Source: an uncultured Hyphomicrobiales bacterium
Lineage (GTDB): Bacteria; Pseudomonadota; Alphaproteobacteria; Rhizobiales; Beijerinckiaceae
Direction of reading: 5' to 3'
Assembly (NCBI GenBank): GCA_903903935.1
Contig: CAIVAX010000383.1
Coordinates: 1 to 8,103, forward strand
Length of the DNA stretch: 8,103 bases
Every line of letters begins with the position of its first letter. Position 1 is the first letter of the stretch. Shown here one piece after another: positions 6,489-8,103 of the stretch. The translations under genes were made by a program, and so were the position numbers. Under the pieces are notes generated by a model. That model did not search any database. It was not told the origin of the DNA and saw nothing but the letters and a program-made list of their open reading frames with translations.

Positions 6489-6547
6489 ACAAGCAAGAAA
6501 TGGGCCGCCTGACCCAAGATGAGTTTCATTAGGCTTGAGTAACGCGT

Positions 6548-8103
6548 ATGGCGCTTTCGACAAAGCTAATGATGCGCCAGGGCCAGTCTCTGGTAATGAC
6601 GCCGCAGCTGTTGCAGGCGATCAAATTGTTGCAACTTTCAAATCTGGAACTTGCGGCTTTCGTCGAGGAAGAGCTTGAGCGCAATCCTTTGCTTGAGCGC
6701 GTCGATGATCGTCAGGATGGACCTGAAACATCCCTCACCCCACAAAGTGAGGCGGCTGGCGATGCTGATTTTGTCGCTCAAGATGACACGGCAGATTATT
6801 CCGATCACGCCGACAGGCAGGAAGGCGATTGGGCTTCTGAGCAATTGGATATTGATGCCCGCTCGATGGAATCCAATCTCGGCACAGAAATCGAAAACAG
6901 TTTCGATCTTGATCGCACTGCGCCTTCTGCCGAACCCTCCTCATCAGCTGAGATGGGAGATTTTTCTTCCTCGTCTTGGACGGGGGCGCCTGGCGGATCG
7001 GGGGATGATGAATCTCCTAATCTCGAAGCCTATGTCGCCTCACGCGCCACATTAGCGGATCATTTGTCTGAGCAATTGGCTCTGGCTGTTAAGGATCCAG
7101 TTGATCGATTGATAGCGCAATCCTTGATCGATTCGCTCGATGAGAATGGCTATCTGCATGAAGAGCTCGAAGAGATTGCAGATCGCTTGGGCATAGAGAT
7201 CAAGCGTGTTGAGCGCAATTTGAAGATTATTCAAACATTCGACCCCAGCGGCGTTGGCGCTCGCAATTTGGCAGAATGTTTGTCGATTCAATTACGCGAA
7301 TTGGATCGGTTTGATCCAGCTATGCAGACACTCATTGCCAATCTTCCCCTACTGGCAAAGCGCGATTTTGCGACTCTGCGCAAACTCTGCGGCGTCGATG
7401 AAGATGACATGTCGGATATGGTGCGCGAGATTCGCAATCTTGATCCAAAGCCGGGCCGTGCCTTTGGTGGCGCACCTGTTCAGCCTGTCATTCCTGATGT
7501 CACAGTGCGCCGGGCCAGTGATGGCTCTTGGTTTGTTGAGCTCAATGCAGAGGGTCTGCCACGTGTTCTGGTCAATCAAACCTATGCAACACAAGTCTCC
7601 AAGGCAAGAGGAACGGCCGAAGATAAGAGCTTTGTCTCGAATTGCTTGCAGACAGCCAATTGGCTCACCAAAAGCCTTGAGCAAAGAGCGCGTACCATAT
7701 TGAAAGTTGCTAGTGAGATTGTGAGGCAACAAGACGCCTTCTTTTCGCAGGGCGTGGAACATTTACGCCCGCTCAATCTCAAAACCATCGCCGATGCCAT
7801 TGGCATGCATGAGTCCACTGTCTCACGCGTCACATCTAATAAATATATCTCCAGTCCGCGCGGCTTGTTCGAGTTCAAATATTTCTTCACCGCTTCGATC
7901 TCGGCGGGCTCCGGTGCTGAATCGCATTCGGCAGAATCGGTCCGATTTAGAATCAAACAAATGATCGATCAGGAAAAGCCAGATGATATTTTGTCTGATG
8001 ATGCGATTGTCCTGCGTCTCAAGGCTGCCAATGTCGTGATTGCACGTCGCACAGTGGCCAAATACAGAGAGAGCCTGAAAATTCCCTCCTCGGTTGACAG
8101 GCG
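6548..8103 (+). CDS. rpoN: RNA polymerase sigma-54 factor RpoN, last residues cut by window edge
   Basis: Sigma-54 directs RNA polymerase to -24/-12 promoters and needs an AAA+ activator. I read 518 complete codons from ATG 6548. Region I is residues 1-50 (LVMTPQLLQAIKLLQLSNLE, then EEELERNPLLE), with the glutamine- and leucine-rich activator-responsive pattern. Region II, residues 51-157, is a long acidic Asp/Glu/Ser-rich linker. The core-binding region begins near 160 (LADHLSEQLAL) and includes SLIDSLDENGYL and FDPSGVGARNLAECL. The helix-turn-helix lies at about 409-430 (LNLKTIADAIGMHESTVSRV), followed by the segment NKYISSPRGLFEFKYFF. The RpoN box ARRTVAKYRE is at 499-508 and contacts the -24 element. 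The frame is still open at the right edge; family members end shortly after the box, so probably only about 5-15 residues are missing. GAG eight bases before ATG is the likely ribosome site. Confidence 0.96.
   Translation, partial: MALSTKLMMRQGQSLVMTPQLLQAIKLLQLSNLELAAFVEEELERNPLLERVDDRQDGPETSLTPQSEAAGDADFVAQDDTADYSDHADRQEGDWASEQLDIDARSMESNLGTEIENSFDLDRTAPSAEPSSSAEMGDFSSSSWTGAPGGSGDDESPNLEAYVASRATLADHLSEQLALAVKDPVDRLIAQSLIDSLDENGYLHEELEEIADRLGIEIKRVERNLKIIQTFDPSGVGARNLAECLSIQLRELDRFDPAMQTLIANLPLLAKRDFATLRKLCGVDEDDMSDMVREIRNLDPKPGRAFGGAPVQPVIPDVTVRRASDGSWFVELNAEGLPRVLVNQTYATQVSKARGTAEDKSFVSNCLQTANWLTKSLEQRARTILKVASEIVRQQDAFFSQGVEHLRPLNLKTIADAIGMHESTVSRVTSNKYISSPRGLFEFKYFFTASISAGSGAESHSAESVRFRIKQMIDQEKPDDILSDDAIVLRLKAANVVIARRTVAKYRESLKIPSSVDR

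Noticed and set aside
6651..7055. Open frame of 134 codons on the plus strand within rpoN
   Set aside because: It is a shifted frame of rpoN, whose correct frame carries the region I and region II sequence through this stretch.
7349..7956. Minus-strand open frames opposite the 3' half of rpoN
   Set aside because: They are antisense to the core-binding and helix-turn-helix coding region, with no domain signature and no ribosome site.
1..8103. Mobile elements, CRISPR arrays, defence cassettes or prophage remnants
   Set aside because: No repeat arrays, long inverted repeats, transposase or integrase motifs were seen; every sizeable stretch is explained by conserved housekeeping genes.

Overview
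The window looks like ordinary chromosomal core sequence from an alphaproteobacterium. The evidence is the block lptC-lptA-lptB-rpoN, a short RNase D made of the exonuclease domain only, an NDUFA9-type NAD(P)-binding protein, an EI24/CysZ-like membrane protein, and a MatB very close to the Rhodopseudomonas-type enzyme as I remember it. Base composition is moderate, and several starts are probably GTG. I cannot fix the order. Hyphomicrobiales or a neighbouring group is the most natural guess, made from family resemblance only.

Layout, left to right. (1) Positions 1-1325, minus strand: matB, malonyl-CoA synthetase, running off the left edge without its last ~60 residues. (2) 1459-2139, plus: an EI24-domain membrane protein, divergent from matB. 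(3) 2155-3159, minus: an atypical short-chain dehydrogenase of the NDUFA9 family, convergent with the EI24 gene across a 15-base gap. (4) 3340-3424, plus: tRNA-Leu(CAG) with encoded CCA and a close TTGACA promoter. (5) 3483-4097, plus: rnd, beginning about 60 bases after the tRNA. (6) 4190-6349, plus: lptC, lptA and lptB, the bitopic, periplasmic and ATPase parts of the lipopolysaccharide export machine. (7) 6350-6547: a 198-base gap with a short direct repeat, a stem-loop and a good extended -10 promoter. (8) 6548-8103, plus: rpoN (sigma-54), running off the right edge just after the RpoN box.

How the genes fit together: LptB (with LptF and LptG, not in this window) would power LPS extraction from the inner membrane. 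LptC receives the LPS at the membrane and LptA forms the bridge across the periplasm. rpoN next to lptB is a conserved bacterial neighbourhood, and the intergenic promoter suggests rpoN can be transcribed separately. The remaining genes are housekeeping or metabolic with no evident joint pathway.

I looked for an undescribed system and did not find one. There are no transposases, integrases, CRISPR repeats, phage genes, toxin-antitoxin pairs or defence-like cassettes. No gene-free stretch exceeds 300 bases. The findings below are modest: promoter and start architecture, a cysteine pair in LptA, N-terminal extensions in LptC and LptB, and small intergenic repeats.
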